Positions 15,785 through 24,685 of a stretch of DNA of 64,000 bases are shown here, piece after piece. How positions within the stretch are numbered: position 1 is the stretch's first letter; each line of letters begins with the position of its first letter. The position numbers and the translations under genes were made by a program. Origin of the DNA: Craterilacuibacter sp. RT1T (GTDB lineage: Bacteria; Pseudomonadota; Gammaproteobacteria; Burkholderiales; Chromobacteriaceae); NCBI RefSeq assembly GCF_023502145.1, contig NZ_JAMFLI010000002.1, forward strand, positions 372,001 to 436,000. Direction: 5' to 3'. The notes beneath the pieces were generated by a model that was given only the letters and a program-made list of their open reading frames with translations, ran no database searches and was not told the origin of the DNA.

Positions 15785-18357
15785 CAGAGCTGCAGCGCCT
15801 TGGTGAGTGCTGACTCCAGTGCCAGTAGCGCCTTGTCGTCACTGCCGCCATCGGCTGACAACAAGAAAGAGTCTTCCACCCGGCTGCCTAGCGTCATGAT
15901 CTTGGCCGAGTGCACACCGAAGCGGTGCTCGGTCAGCACCTGGCTAATGCGTGCCAGCAGGCCGGGGCGGTCTCCCGCCACGATAGACAGGACATAGTAA
16001 AGCGCCTTGTCGTCCGGATGCAGCGATACCTGCGGCTGGATGGGGAAGTGCTTGAGGTGGCGGTCGATGCGCCCGGACTTCATGACGGCAGCGGTCTCGC
16101 CCGATTGCAGGCACTGGGCCAGTTCAAACTCGATAAAGTTGATCATGGCACGGTAGTCGTCGGCATGATGCTCGGGAATGAATACATGGAATGTGTCGAG
16201 GGCGTAGCCATGGCGGGTGGTGTGTACGCGGGCATCGGCAATGCTGTAGTGGGTGCGCCCGAAAAATGCACAGATGCGCGAAAACAGCGTGCTCTGGTCG
16301 GGGGTGTAGACCAGAACTTCGATGCCTTCGCGCGACTCGCTCATGCGTGCCTTGACAATGGGCGTGGCGCTGTCGACCAGTCGATTCAGTACGCGGGCAT
16401 GCCAGGCAATGGTGCGCGCATCGTGGCGCAGGAAATAGACCGTATCCAGTTGCTGCCATAAGCGCATCTCTACGCCCTCGGGCAGGGCATTCAGGCGCAA
16501 TTCGGCGCGTGCCTGCGCCTGGCGTTCGCTGATCACCGACTGGCAGTCAACTTCCCCCCCGCTTTCCAGTACCCGCAAGGTTGCGTGGTACAGGTCTTCC
16601 AGTAGCTTGGCTTTCCAGCCATTCCAGATCTTGGGGCTGGTGCCGCGAATGTCGGCGACGGTCAACAGATAAAGTGCCGTCAGCCTGCGCGGGTTGCCGA
16701 CGGTTTCGGCAAAACGCAGTACGGTTTCCGGGTCGTAAATATCCTGCTTTTGCGCCACGGTCGACATGCTCAGGTGTTCGCGCACCAGCCAGACAATCAG
16801 CTCTCTATCCTCAAACGACAAGCCGTGGGTCTGGCAGAATTCGGCCGCATCCACCGTGCCCAGTTGGGAATGATCGCCTCCGCGCCCCTTGGCAATATCG
16901 TGAAACAGGCCGGCGATATACAGCACTTCCGGTCGCTCGAAGCCGGTAATCAGGCGGCTGAGCAAGGGGTATTCATGATTGAAGGCGGGGACGGCAAAGC
17001 GGCGCAGATTGCGCACCACCATCAAAATATGCTCTTCCACGGTATAAACATGGAACAGGTCGTGCTGCATGCGCCCGATAATGCGGCCAAATGCCGGCAG
17101 ATATTTGCCCAGCACACCGTACAAATTCATCCGGCGCAGGGTATGAGTCAGCCCGTTTTCACGGAACATCTGCAAAAACAGGGCGCGGTTATGGCGGTTG
17201 CGGCGAAAGCGCTCGTTGATATGGCGGCGCGCGCGCCACAGTGCACGCAAGGTGCGCGGTGCCATGCCGGTCAGCTCCGGATGGCGCTGCATGTGTAAAA
17301 AGGCTTCCAGTATCGCGCCGGGGTCATCTTCGAAGACATCGTTGCCGTGTATGCCCAGCATATCGTTGACGCGGTAGAAGCGGCTGTCGATATCGACGGT
17401 GACGCGGGGCAGCGGGCAAAACAGCAGGGCGCGGATATTGGGCAGCAGAATGCCGGAGAGCTGGCTGATCATGCGCGAGGCCTTATAGTAGGCCTGCATC
17501 ATCTCTTCGCTGGCGCGGCGCTGTGGTGCATCGGCATAGCCCATGGCCAGTGCGGTTTGCTGTTGCAGATCAAAGATCAGCCTGTCTTCACGCCGCTTGG
17601 CCTGCAGATGCAGTTCGATGCGCAGTTTTTCCAGCTGGCGTTCGCTGATGCGCAACATGCGCGCTTCGGTTGGCGTCAGAATGTCTTTTTGCACCAGCAT
17701 GTCCCAGCTGCTGCCAAGATCGATGGCGCGTGCCAGCCAGATGATAGTGTGCAGGTCGCGCAGACCGCCCGGGCTGTCTTTGAGATTGGGTTCCAGATTG
17801 CTGGTGCCGGAAAACAGCCGGTTATGGCGCTGCGTTTGCTCGATCAGCTTGCCTTCGAGAAAGCGCAGCGGGTCGCGTACCCGGGCGGTGGCCTGATTCA
17901 GTTCGGTAAAGAGTGCCGGGCGGCCGCATAGCAAGCGGTTTTCCAGTAGCGTGGTTTCTACCGTCAGATCGGCCTGGCTTTCGCTCAGGCACTCGGCTAC
18001 CGTGCGTACGCTGTGGCCGACTTCCAGTCCGATATCCCATAGCAGCCCGACAAAGCGGGTGAGTGTCTCGGTGAGCGCGGCATCCGGCGCGGCGGGCAAG
18101 AGTATCAGCAGGTCGATATCGGAACAGGGGAAAAGCTGGCCGCGGCCATAGCCGCCGACAGCCAGCAAGCAGGCTTGCTGCTCAAGCGCCAGCGCATCCC
18201 AAATGGTGCGGATATAGCCGTCTATGAGTTGGCTGTGGCGGTTCAGGTAGTCGCGTGTGCGGCCATCGTGGCGATAGCGTTGTGCCAAGCTTTGGCGTTC
18301 TGCCTGCAGCTCGCGACGCCATGTTTGACACGCTGAAAAGTCGTCGCAAGCCTGCAT
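15784..18357 (-). CDS. glnD: PII uridylyltransferase/uridylyl-removing enzyme
   Basis: An 857-residue GlnD, the cytoplasmic sensor of glutamine that adds and removes UMP on PII proteins. The nucleotidyltransferase motif GGYGRGQLFPCSDIDLL is at residues 68-84, the HD domain FHDIAKGRGGDHS at about 482, and two ACT domains (glutamine binding) occupy roughly 690-760 and 795-857. Length is normal for the family. The stop codon lies exactly at the edge of a MITE-like repeat, so the original 3' end may have been altered slightly. The gene is followed upstream by lptG, four bases away. Confidence 0.95.
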   Translation of the reverse strand: MQACDDFSACQTWRRELQAERQSLAQRYRHDGRTRDYLNRHSQLIDGYIRTIWDALALEQQACLLAVGGYGRGQLFPCSDIDLLILLPAAPDAALTETLTRFVGLLWDIGLEVGHSVRTVAECLSESQADLTVETTLLENRLLCGRPALFTELNQATARVRDPLRFLEGKLIEQTQRHNRLFSGTSNLEPNLKDSPGGLRDLHTIIWLARAIDLGSSWDMLVQKDILTPTEARMLRISERQLEKLRIELHLQAKRREDRLIFDLQQQTALAMGYADAPQRRASEEMMQAYYKASRMISQLSGILLPNIRALLFCPLPRVTVDIDSRFYRVNDMLGIHGNDVFEDDPGAILEAFLHMQRHPELTGMAPRTLRALWRARRHINERFRRNRHNRALFLQMFRENGLTHTLRRMNLYGVLGKYLPAFGRIIGRMQHDLFHVYTVEEHILMVVRNLRRFAVPAFNHEYPLLSRLITGFERPEVLYIAGLFHDIAKGRGGDHSQLGTVDAAEFCQTHGLSFEDRELIVWLVREHLSMSTVAQKQDIYDPETVLRFAETVGNPRRLTALYLLTVADIRGTSPKIWNGWKAKLLEDLYHATLRVLESGGEVDCQSVISERQAQARAELRLNALPEGVEMRLWQQLDTVYFLRHDARTIAWHARVLNRLVDSATPIVKARMSESREGIEVLVYTPDQSTLFSRICAFFGRTHYSIADARVHTTRHGYALDTFHVFIPEHHADDYRAMINFIEFELAQCLQSGETAAVMKSGRIDRHLKHFPIQPQVSLHPDDKALYYVLSIVAGDRPGLLARISQVLTEHRFGVHSAKIMTLGSRVEDSFLLSADGGSDDKALLALESALTKALQL

Positions 18358-18360
18358 GAT

Positions 18361-19434
18361 TTAACGCCTTTCCTGATGGGCAATGGCCCAGAGACCTGCC
18401 AGCAAAAACAGCAAAGTGGGCGCGGTAGCCGAAAAAATCGGATTCCACTCGTAAAGCAGCCCCAGATGACCGAACAGGCGGTTGGTGAAGTGAAAGGCGA
18501 TACCCAGGCAAATGCCGGTAAATAGCTTGACGCCCATTTCACCCTGGCGGCGCGAAACCGGGGTAAAGGCCAGTGCCACCAGTGCCATCGAGATACAGGC
18601 CAGCGGATAGAACAGCTTGCTCCACAGGGCGATCTCATAGCGCTGGGTTTTCTGGTGGTTGGCGCGCAGATGATCGATATAGGCCTTGAGGTTGTAGGCC
18701 GACATCTGCTCCGGCACCACCAGCAGCACCGACAGAATGTCTGGTTGCAACACGGATTTCCATTGCAAGGAGGGGAAGGTTTCCACGCGGATACGGTCCG
18801 GCTCGATATTGGAGTCGCGTACCCCTTCCAGCTTCCAGTAGCCGTTACCTTCGTAGCTGCCGCGCTGGGCGAAACGCGAGCGCGTGAGCTTGAAGTCTTT
18901 GTCGTAGGTGTAAACGCGGATATTCAGCAAGGTCGTGTCCGGCAACATTTCACCGATATTGATGAAGTTGTTGTCATCTTTGGCCCATAGTCCCGAGCGG
19001 AATTCCTGGGCGACAACCGAGCGGGTATTGTCCAGCTTGAATTTCTCTGCCGTTTGCTCCGACCAGGGGGAAATAAACTCGCCCAGTAACAGCGCCATCA
19101 GCGCGCAGCCGCTGCCAAAAAGCAGCATGGTGCGGGCGATTTGCGCCAGCGATACGCCCGAAGTACGGATGGCGGTGTACTCGGAGCTGGCCGAGAGCTG
19201 GGTCATGGCGACCATGCAGCCTATCAATACCGCCAGCGGCATCAATTCGTAGGCATGACCCGGCATCAGCAGGGCGACATAGCCCAGCATGGCGACAATG
19301 TCGTAGCTGCCCCGGCCTATGCGCGGCAACTCCTTGATGACGTCAAAAAATGCGTACAAGCCGATCAGGGCGATCAGGGTAAACAGGCTGGCCGAGAGAA
19401 AGCTGGCCAGCAGGTAGTTGCGTATCTGTTTCAT
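18361..19434 (-). CDS. lptG: LPS export permease LptG
   Basis: A 357-residue inner-membrane protein with six spans, three at each end, and a central periplasmic beta-jellyroll domain (about 130-265). Motifs such as LLMPGHAYELMPLAVLIG and ASSEYTAIRTSGVS are typical of LptG. With LptF and LptB it forms the ABC transporter that extracts lipopolysaccharide from the inner membrane. Its start overlaps the lptF stop by four bases, so the two are co-translated. Confidence 0.94.
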   Translation of the reverse strand: MKQIRNYLLASFLSASLFTLIALIGLYAFFDVIKELPRIGRGSYDIVAMLGYVALLMPGHAYELMPLAVLIGCMVAMTQLSASSEYTAIRTSGVSLAQIARTMLLFGSGCALMALLLGEFISPWSEQTAEKFKLDNTRSVVAQEFRSGLWAKDDNNFINIGEMLPDTTLLNIRVYTYDKDFKLTRSRFAQRGSYEGNGYWKLEGVRDSNIEPDRIRVETFPSLQWKSVLQPDILSVLLVVPEQMSAYNLKAYIDHLRANHQKTQRYEIALWSKLFYPLACISMALVALAFTPVSRRQGEMGVKLFTGICLGIAFHFTNRLFGHLGLLYEWNPIFSATAPTLLFLLAGLWAIAHQERR

Positions 19435-20552
19435 GCGCGGGTCTTTGTGCGATTTTGTTGTCTACGTGCATTCCATGCTGCCGTAACAAAGCCGGTTGGC
19501 CGGTTGCGGTACCAGATCAGGCCCAGCGCGATACCCAGCATCAAAAGATGGATGGGGAGAATGCCCAGTGACGAAGAAATTTTGTCATGGGCAATCCAGT
19601 CGCGCAGCAGCCACAAGCCATTCTGGTAGAGCAGATAAGCCCCTAGCGCCATCACGAGGTTATAAGCATGGCCGCTACGCGGGTTGTAATAGGCCAAGGG
19701 AATGGCGAGCAGGGCGAGAATGAGCGAACTTAGCGGCATGGACAGGCGCCAGGCCAGCTCGGCGCGATCTGCCGCAGTGTGGCCGGCGAATAACTCCAGC
19801 GTGGAGCGCGTTTCCGAGTCGCTGCTTGGCTCTATCAGACGCGGGCTTTCTCCCATTCTGACGCTATAGCGCTGGAACTGGCCGATCTCGAATTCGCCCG
19901 AACCCGCTTCGCCTATGTAGCGGTGACCGTTTTCCAATACCAGTTCGCGCACGCCCTTGTCATTGACGCTTAGCTTGCCTTGCTCGGCGAAGATGGTGGA
20001 AACCTCGTCTTTTTCGATGGACTGCACAAACAGATTGCGCGATGCCCCGTCGTCGGGGCTGTAACTTTCGATAAAGTAGATGCGCTTGCCGCCTTGGGCT
20101 TCCTTGAATACACCAGGCGCCAGCGCCGATATCTCTTCGCGCTGTTTAAGGTTTTGCGCGTATTCCTTGCTGCGGTACTGCGCCCACGGGCCGATAAACG
20201 AAGTGCCGATAATGATCAGCAGGGTAAAGGGCAGGGTGAAGCGCAGCACAGGTGCAATCCAGCGGGTCAGCGACATGCCGGAAGAAAACCACACTGCCAT
20301 TTCATGATCGCGCCAGGCACGGCCCAGCACCACCATCACGGTGATGAAAATAGTGAGGATCAGCAAAACCGGGAAAAACCCCAGTGCCCAGAAACCGATC
20401 AGGGCCGCGACGGCTTCGTTGGCGACGCGGCCTTGAGCCGCCCGCCCGAGCATATTGATGGTCTGGGTAGTCAGCAAGATGGCGAACAGAACAAGGAATA
20501 CGCCGATACTGGTGACTGTCAGTTCTCGCGTCAGACTTTTTCGAAAAACCAT
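19431..20552 (-). CDS. lptF: LPS export permease LptF
   Basis: A 373-residue partner of LptG with the same six-span plus periplasmic jellyroll layout. MVFRKSLTRELTVTSIGVF at the N terminus and SSGMSLTRWI after the first spans are typical LptF. The start at 20552 was chosen for this conserved N terminus; the same frame extends 40 codons upstream into the divergent promoter region and that part was rejected. Divergent from pepA, as in E. coli and most Proteobacteria. Confidence 0.94.
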   Translation of the reverse strand: MVFRKSLTRELTVTSIGVFLVLFAILLTTQTINMLGRAAQGRVANEAVAALIGFWALGFFPVLLILTIFITVMVVLGRAWRDHEMAVWFSSGMSLTRWIAPVLRFTLPFTLLIIIGTSFIGPWAQYRSKEYAQNLKQREEISALAPGVFKEAQGGKRIYFIESYSPDDGASRNLFVQSIEKDEVSTIFAEQGKLSVNDKGVRELVLENGHRYIGEAGSGEFEIGQFQRYSVRMGESPRLIEPSSDSETRSTLELFAGHTAADRAELAWRLSMPLSSLILALLAIPLAYYNPRSGHAYNLVMALGAYLLYQNGLWLLRDWIAHDKISSSLGILPIHLLMLGIALGLIWYRNRPTGFVTAAWNARRQQNRTKTRA

Positions 20553-20570
20553 GGGAAGATGCGCCTGTTT

Positions 20571-20600
20571 TTGACAATTTGTCAAAAGCGTATAGATAAT
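20571..20600 (+). promoter_or_regulatory. pepA promoter with palindromic operator
   Basis: TTGACA (20571-20576, 6/6) and GATAAT (20595-20600, 5/6), 18 bases apart, give a strong sigma-70 promoter with a start near 20607. The -35 box lies inside the inverted repeat TTTTGACA-ATT-TGTCAAAA, a possible repressor site shared by the divergent lptF gene. Confidence 0.6.
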
Positions 20601-20722
20601 GAGAAAAAGCCCGTTAAGGGCCAGTCTTATGGATTTTTCGCCCCGCGCCGGGGCGTCGCCCGCCGCAGCCAATTGGCTTTGGCGGCTCTCTTAATGATAC
20701 GTAATGCATCGGGAGCAGGCTC

Positions 20723-22291
20723 ATGGAGTTTAACATTAAAAGTGGAAGTCCGGAGAAGCAGCGCGTAGCCTGCGTAGTCGTCGGTGTTTACGAGTCGCGC
20801 AAGCTGACGCTGGCGGCTGATTTGCTGGATCGCATCTCCAACGGCTTTATCGGGGATGTGCTGCGCCGTGGTGATATGGAAGGCAAGCTGGGCAGCACCT
20901 TGCTGCTGCACTCGGTGCCGCATACGCTGTGCGATCGTGTCCTTTTGGTAGGCTTAGGCAAGGAGCGCGAGTTCCGCGCCAAGGAATACCGCGAAGCGAT
21001 ACGCGCTTCTGCCCGTGCGCTGACGCAAACCTCGTCCAGCGAAGTGGTCAGCTATCTGTCCGAACTGAGCGTGAAAAAACACGACGTAGAATGGATGGTT
21101 GAGCAAGCTTGCGTGGTCACGCTGGATACGCTGTACCGCTGCGATACGTATAAGTCGCGCCAGGACGAAAGCGTGCGCGAGCCGCGTAAATTTACCCTGG
21201 CGGTGCCGCGGCGCAGTGATCTGGCCGATGGTGAACGCGGCCTGGCGCGAGGCCTGGCAATTGCTGCCGGCATGAAGCTGACCAAGGATCTGGGCAATGC
21301 GCCGGGTAATGTCTGCACCCCGGACTATCTGGCACATCAGGCGCGTGCGATTGCCGAGTCCTTTGGTGCCGAGGCCGAGATTCTGGACAAGGCCGCGATT
21401 GAAGAGGCCGGCATGGGGTCTTTCCTCGCGGTCGCCAAGGGCAGTGAGCTTGCGCCGCGCTTTATCGTGCTGCGCTACTTCGGTGCCAAAGACAAGGCCG
21501 ACAAGCCGTTTGTGCTGGTTGGCAAGGGCATTACCTTTGATTCCGGCGGTATCTCGCTTAAGCCGGGCGAGGCCATGGACGAGATGAAATACGATATGGG
21601 CGGTGCCGCTGCCGTATTGGGGACCTTCCGTGCCGCCGTCGAAATGAAGCTGCCCCTGAATATCGTGGTGCTGATTCCGACCTGTGAAAACATGCCGTCC
21701 GGGCGAGCGCTTAAACCGGGTGATATTGTCACTTCCATGTCGGGCCAGACTATCGAGGTGCTGAATACCGACGCCGAAGGCCGCCTGATCCTGTGTGATG
21801 CGCTGACCTATGCCGAGCGTTTCGAGCCGGCTGCCGTGATCGATGTGGCGACCTTGACCGGCGCGTGCGTGATTGCGCTGGGCCATGTGGCAACCGGGCT
21901 TTACAGCTCGCAAGACTCGCTGGCACGCGACTTGGTTGCTGCCGGAGAAGAGGTTGGCGACCGTGCCTGGCATATGCCGTTGTGGGAGGAGTATCAGGAG
22001 CTGCTGAAGAGCCCGTTTGCCGATATGGCCAATATTGGTGGTCGTGCCGGAGGCAGCATCAGTGCCGCCTGCTTCCTGTCGCGCTTTACCAAGGCTTATG
22101 ACTGGGCACACCTGGATATTGCCGGCACCGCCTGGAAGAGCGGCAAGGACAAGGGGTCGACCGGTCGCCCCGTGCCGCTGCTGGTGCAATACCTGCAAGA
22201 CCGCGCCGATATCGCGCTGGGTAATGTCGTACGCCGTGGCCGTCCGCGACGCGAGGTGACGGAAGCGCCGGACCAGCATGACGCAGATTGA
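20723..22291 (+). CDS. pepA: Leucyl aminopeptidase PepA (M17)
   Basis: A 522-residue M17 metallo-aminopeptidase. The C-terminal catalytic domain shows GKGITFDSGGISLKPG (from about 267) and the signature NTDAEGRL (about 348-355), which hold the two zinc ions and active site; the N-terminal domain (1-170) is that of PepA, which in E. coli also binds DNA at carAB and at plasmid recombination sites. GGGAG lies before the ATG. The C terminus (VRRGRPRREVTEAPDQHDAD) is a little longer than usual and overlaps the start of holC. Confidence 0.95.
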   Translation: MEFNIKSGSPEKQRVACVVVGVYESRKLTLAADLLDRISNGFIGDVLRRGDMEGKLGSTLLLHSVPHTLCDRVLLVGLGKEREFRAKEYREAIRASARALTQTSSSEVVSYLSELSVKKHDVEWMVEQACVVTLDTLYRCDTYKSRQDESVREPRKFTLAVPRRSDLADGERGLARGLAIAAGMKLTKDLGNAPGNVCTPDYLAHQARAIAESFGAEAEILDKAAIEEAGMGSFLAVAKGSELAPRFIVLRYFGAKDKADKPFVLVGKGITFDSGGISLKPGEAMDEMKYDMGGAAAVLGTFRAAVEMKLPLNIVVLIPTCENMPSGRALKPGDIVTSMSGQTIEVLNTDAEGRLILCDALTYAERFEPAAVIDVATLTGACVIALGHVATGLYSSQDSLARDLVAAGEEVGDRAWHMPLWEEYQELLKSPFADMANIGGRAGGSISAACFLSRFTKAYDWAHLDIAGTAWKSGKDKGSTGRPVPLLVQYLQDRADIALGNVVRRGRPRREVTEAPDQHDAD

Positions 22292-22706
22292 TTTTTATAC
22301 CGGTGTGGCCGATGCACCGGCCTTTGCCTGCAAACTGGCCGCGACTGCCTACCGTAAAGGGGCCAAGTTGTTTGTATTGCTGCCGGATGCGGCTGCACTT
22401 GAGCGCTTTAGTGCGCGCTTGTGGAGCCTGTCCGAAACAGCATTTATCCCGCATTGCAAGGCCGACGATGCCATTGCCAGCCAGACACCGGTCTGGCTGG
22501 GGCTGTCGCTGGCGGATTGCGGCGAGAATAGGGTGTTGTTGAATCTGGGCGGAGCGCCGCCAGCCGATCCGGCGGCCTTTTCCCGTATTCTGGAAATCAT
22601 CGGTGTAGACGAGGACGCGCTCGCCATGGCGCGGACCCGTTTTCGCTTTTATCGTTCCTTGGGGCTTGCCATCGAGCACCATGATATGCGCCATCGCCAA
22701 ACATGA
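22278..22706 (+). CDS. holC: DNA polymerase III chi subunit
   Basis: A 142-residue HolC: MTQIDFYTGV, AYRKGAKLFVL, LWSLSETAFIPH and RSLGLAIEHHDM are typical. Chi links the clamp loader (through psi) to single-stranded DNA-binding protein at the replication fork. It starts 14 bp inside pepA and its end overlaps the next gene by four bases. The pepA-holC order is conserved across Beta- and Gammaproteobacteria, where valS often follows; here a repeat protein follows instead. Confidence 0.92.
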   Translation: MTQIDFYTGVADAPAFACKLAATAYRKGAKLFVLLPDAAALERFSARLWSLSETAFIPHCKADDAIASQTPVWLGLSLADCGENRVLLNLGGAPPADPAAFSRILEIIGVDEDALAMARTRFRFYRSLGLAIEHHDMRHRQT

Positions 22707-24121
22707 CCGTTACTGCACCGCATGGACACGCTTTACCCGACAATCTGCCCGTTCTGACCGAGGTGGTCGAAACCGAATTGCCGGTTTCTGCTCCTTTTGC
22801 TGGGGCGGATTCTTTTACCCGCCAACACTTTGGTACACCGCTGGATTTGCCGCCGGAGTTATCGCCGGTGCGGCCCCCTGTGCTGGACGTTAAGCCGGGC
22901 GATGCCTTATTCGAAACGCTGCCTGCCATTGATCTTGAATTGGGTGCAGAAGCAGGACATCCAGCGGAAAAAGACGAGGCGCTTTTTTCCGAACTGGCGC
23001 CTGCCGATATCTGGCTTGATCACAGCACGCCACCGGCCTCGGTCGATAGCCTGTTGGAAGACTTCGATTTTGCCTTTGACGCGCCAGATTCGGCCTTGCC
23101 TCTGTCTGCAAGCGCGCCATCCGCTTCTTGGCAATCCGATGTGCCCGATCTGGATCTGGCGAGTCTGATGCCTGATGCGGTCCCCGAGGCCATGCAGCCT
23201 TTGCCGGGCGCTGATGCACATCCCGATTTTAATTTGCCATCGAGGCTGTCCGCTTTTGAAACGGAAGCCGGTGAGACGGAAACCGGGCATGACTTGCCGC
23301 TTCAGTCCGGGATGGAGGCGGCGGTGCCGGTGTTGGAGGATATGTTCGAGCCTGCGCCTGCCTTGACGCCGGCGCTGATGGAAGAACCTGCGCCTGCCGT
23401 GATGCCGGTGCTAATGGAAGAGCCCGAGCCTGTCTTGACGCCGGTGCCGATGGAAGAGCCTGAGCCTGTCTTGACGCCGGTGCCGATGGAAGAGCCCGAG
23501 CCTGCCGTGACGCCGGTGCTGATGGAAGAACCTGCGCCTGCCTTGACGCCGGTGCCGATGGAAGAGCCCGAGCCTGTCTTGACGCCGGTGCCGATGGAAG
23601 AGCCTGAGCCTGTCTTGACGCCGGTGCCGATGGAAGAGCCCGAGTCTGTCTTGACGCCGGTGCTGATGGAAGAACCTGCGCCTGCCGTGACGCCGGCGCT
23701 GATGGAAGAGCCTGCGCCTGTCTTGACGCCGGTGCTGATGGAAGAGCCCGAGCCTGCCTTGACGCCGGTGCTGATGGAAGAGCCCGAGCCTGTCTTGACG
23801 CCGGCGCAGATGGCAGAGCCTTCGCCTGTCATCTGCGCACCGGTCGAGTCTCAGGTAAAAAAGCACAGTATGGCCGTGGTGGACGAGGCGGCGTTGCTGG
23901 ATGCGGTTTACCAGCGCATTGTTCCGCGCATGAAGGTCGAGCTGACCTTGTGGTTGCAGGATGCGATCGAGGTGCAGAGCAAGCATATGCTCGCCGGCGT
24001 GATGCAGCAGATGAAGGAAGATTACGACATGCTGTTTGGTGAGACGCTGCGGGAAAGCGTACGTCAGGCCATCGCCGATATTGGCCGGAATGAACAATAC
24101 AAGGATGACCATCATGGGTAA
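22703..24121 (+). CDS. Acidic protein with Pro/Glu-rich 12-residue repeats
   Basis: A 472-residue acidic protein with no signal peptide or membrane span. Residues 1-214 are low in order and rich in Pro, Asp and Glu; residues 215-370 are thirteen tandem 12-residue units of consensus EEPEPVLTPVPM; the C terminus (about 385-470, starting KHSMAVVDEAALLDAVYQRI) is a predicted helical domain. Its place after holC and its helical C terminus recall DUF2486 proteins found between holC and valS in Burkholderia, which suggests an orthologue that has gained repeats. Function unknown. It overlaps holC and the next gene, so it is part of the operon. Confidence 0.7.
   Translation: MTVTAPHGHALPDNLPVLTEVVETELPVSAPFAGADSFTRQHFGTPLDLPPELSPVRPPVLDVKPGDALFETLPAIDLELGAEAGHPAEKDEALFSELAPADIWLDHSTPPASVDSLLEDFDFAFDAPDSALPLSASAPSASWQSDVPDLDLASLMPDAVPEAMQPLPGADAHPDFNLPSRLSAFETEAGETETGHDLPLQSGMEAAVPVLEDMFEPAPALTPALMEEPAPAVMPVLMEEPEPVLTPVPMEEPEPVLTPVPMEEPEPAVTPVLMEEPAPALTPVPMEEPEPVLTPVPMEEPEPVLTPVPMEEPESVLTPVLMEEPAPAVTPALMEEPAPVLTPVLMEEPEPALTPVLMEEPEPVLTPAQMAEPSPVICAPVESQVKKHSMAVVDEAALLDAVYQRIVPRMKVELTLWLQDAIEVQSKHMLAGVMQQMKEDYDMLFGETLRESVRQAIADIGRNEQYKDDHHG
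23345..23812 (+). repeat. 36-bp minisatellite, 13 units
   Basis: Thirteen in-frame 36-bp direct repeats (variants of GAAGAGCCCGAGCCTGTC plus TTGACGCCGGTGCCGATG) followed by a partial unit. Because the unit is a multiple of three, gain or loss of units keeps the frame. Confidence 0.95.
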
Positions 24122-24671
24122 CCGCCTGTCCAGGATCATGACCCGTACCGGTGACGATGGCACGACCGGCTTGGGTGACGGCAGTCGCCTGGGCAAGGAG
24201 TCGCCGCGTATTACCGCGCTGGGTGATGTGGATGAGCTTAACTGCTGCATGGGCTTGTTGCTGGCGGAGGCCTTGCCTGAACAGGTGGCGGTTTTTTTAG
24301 CGGCAGTGCAGCACGATTTGTTTGATCTGGGTTCCGAGTTGGCAGTGCCAGGCTATAGCGCGCTAAAAGAGGGGCATGTGGTCAGGCTTGAGCAGTTTTT
24401 GACTGAATGCAATGCAACGCTGCCCATGCTCAAAGAGTTCATCCTGCCCGGTGGTTCGCGTCAGGCTGCGCTGGCACATCAGGTGCGAGCCGTTTGCCGG
24501 CGTGCCGAGCGTGCGCTGGTCTTGCTGGCCCGCGAAGAAGATGTATCCCAAGCTGCGCGCCAGTATCTGAACCGTCTGTCCGATCTGATGTTCGTGCTGG
24601 CACGGGTCCTGAACCGCGATGCGGGCGTAGCCGATGTCTTATGGCAGCCGCACCGTTATGGCGATGCCTGA
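24114..24671 (+). CDS. PduO-type ATP:cob(I)alamin adenosyltransferase
   Basis: A 185-residue PduO/EutT-class corrinoid adenosyltransferase that makes adenosylcobalamin from ATP and cob(I)alamin. Evidence: TRTGDDGTTGLGDGSR (ATP-binding start), ALGDVDELNCCMG, FILPGG, and the VCRRAERALVLL and YLNRLSDLMFVLAR helices. Start at 24114 (MGNRLSRI) has AAGGA upstream and overlaps the preceding gene by eight bases. No other cobalamin gene is nearby. Confidence 0.92.
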   Translation: MGNRLSRIMTRTGDDGTTGLGDGSRLGKESPRITALGDVDELNCCMGLLLAEALPEQVAVFLAAVQHDLFDLGSELAVPGYSALKEGHVVRLEQFLTECNATLPMLKEFILPGGSRQAALAHQVRAVCRRAERALVLLAREEDVSQAARQYLNRLSDLMFVLARVLNRDAGVADVLWQPHRYGDA

Positions 24672-24685
24672 GCGAGATTAGGGGA

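Noticed and set aside
23345-23812. CRISPR array
   Set aside because: The 36-bp units are contiguous with no unique spacers and are in frame in a protein gene.
23302-23832. Gly/Ser-rich repeat ORF opposite the Pro/Glu repeats
   Set aside because: A mirror of the 36-bp minisatellite read on the other strand, without a real start region or flanking domain.
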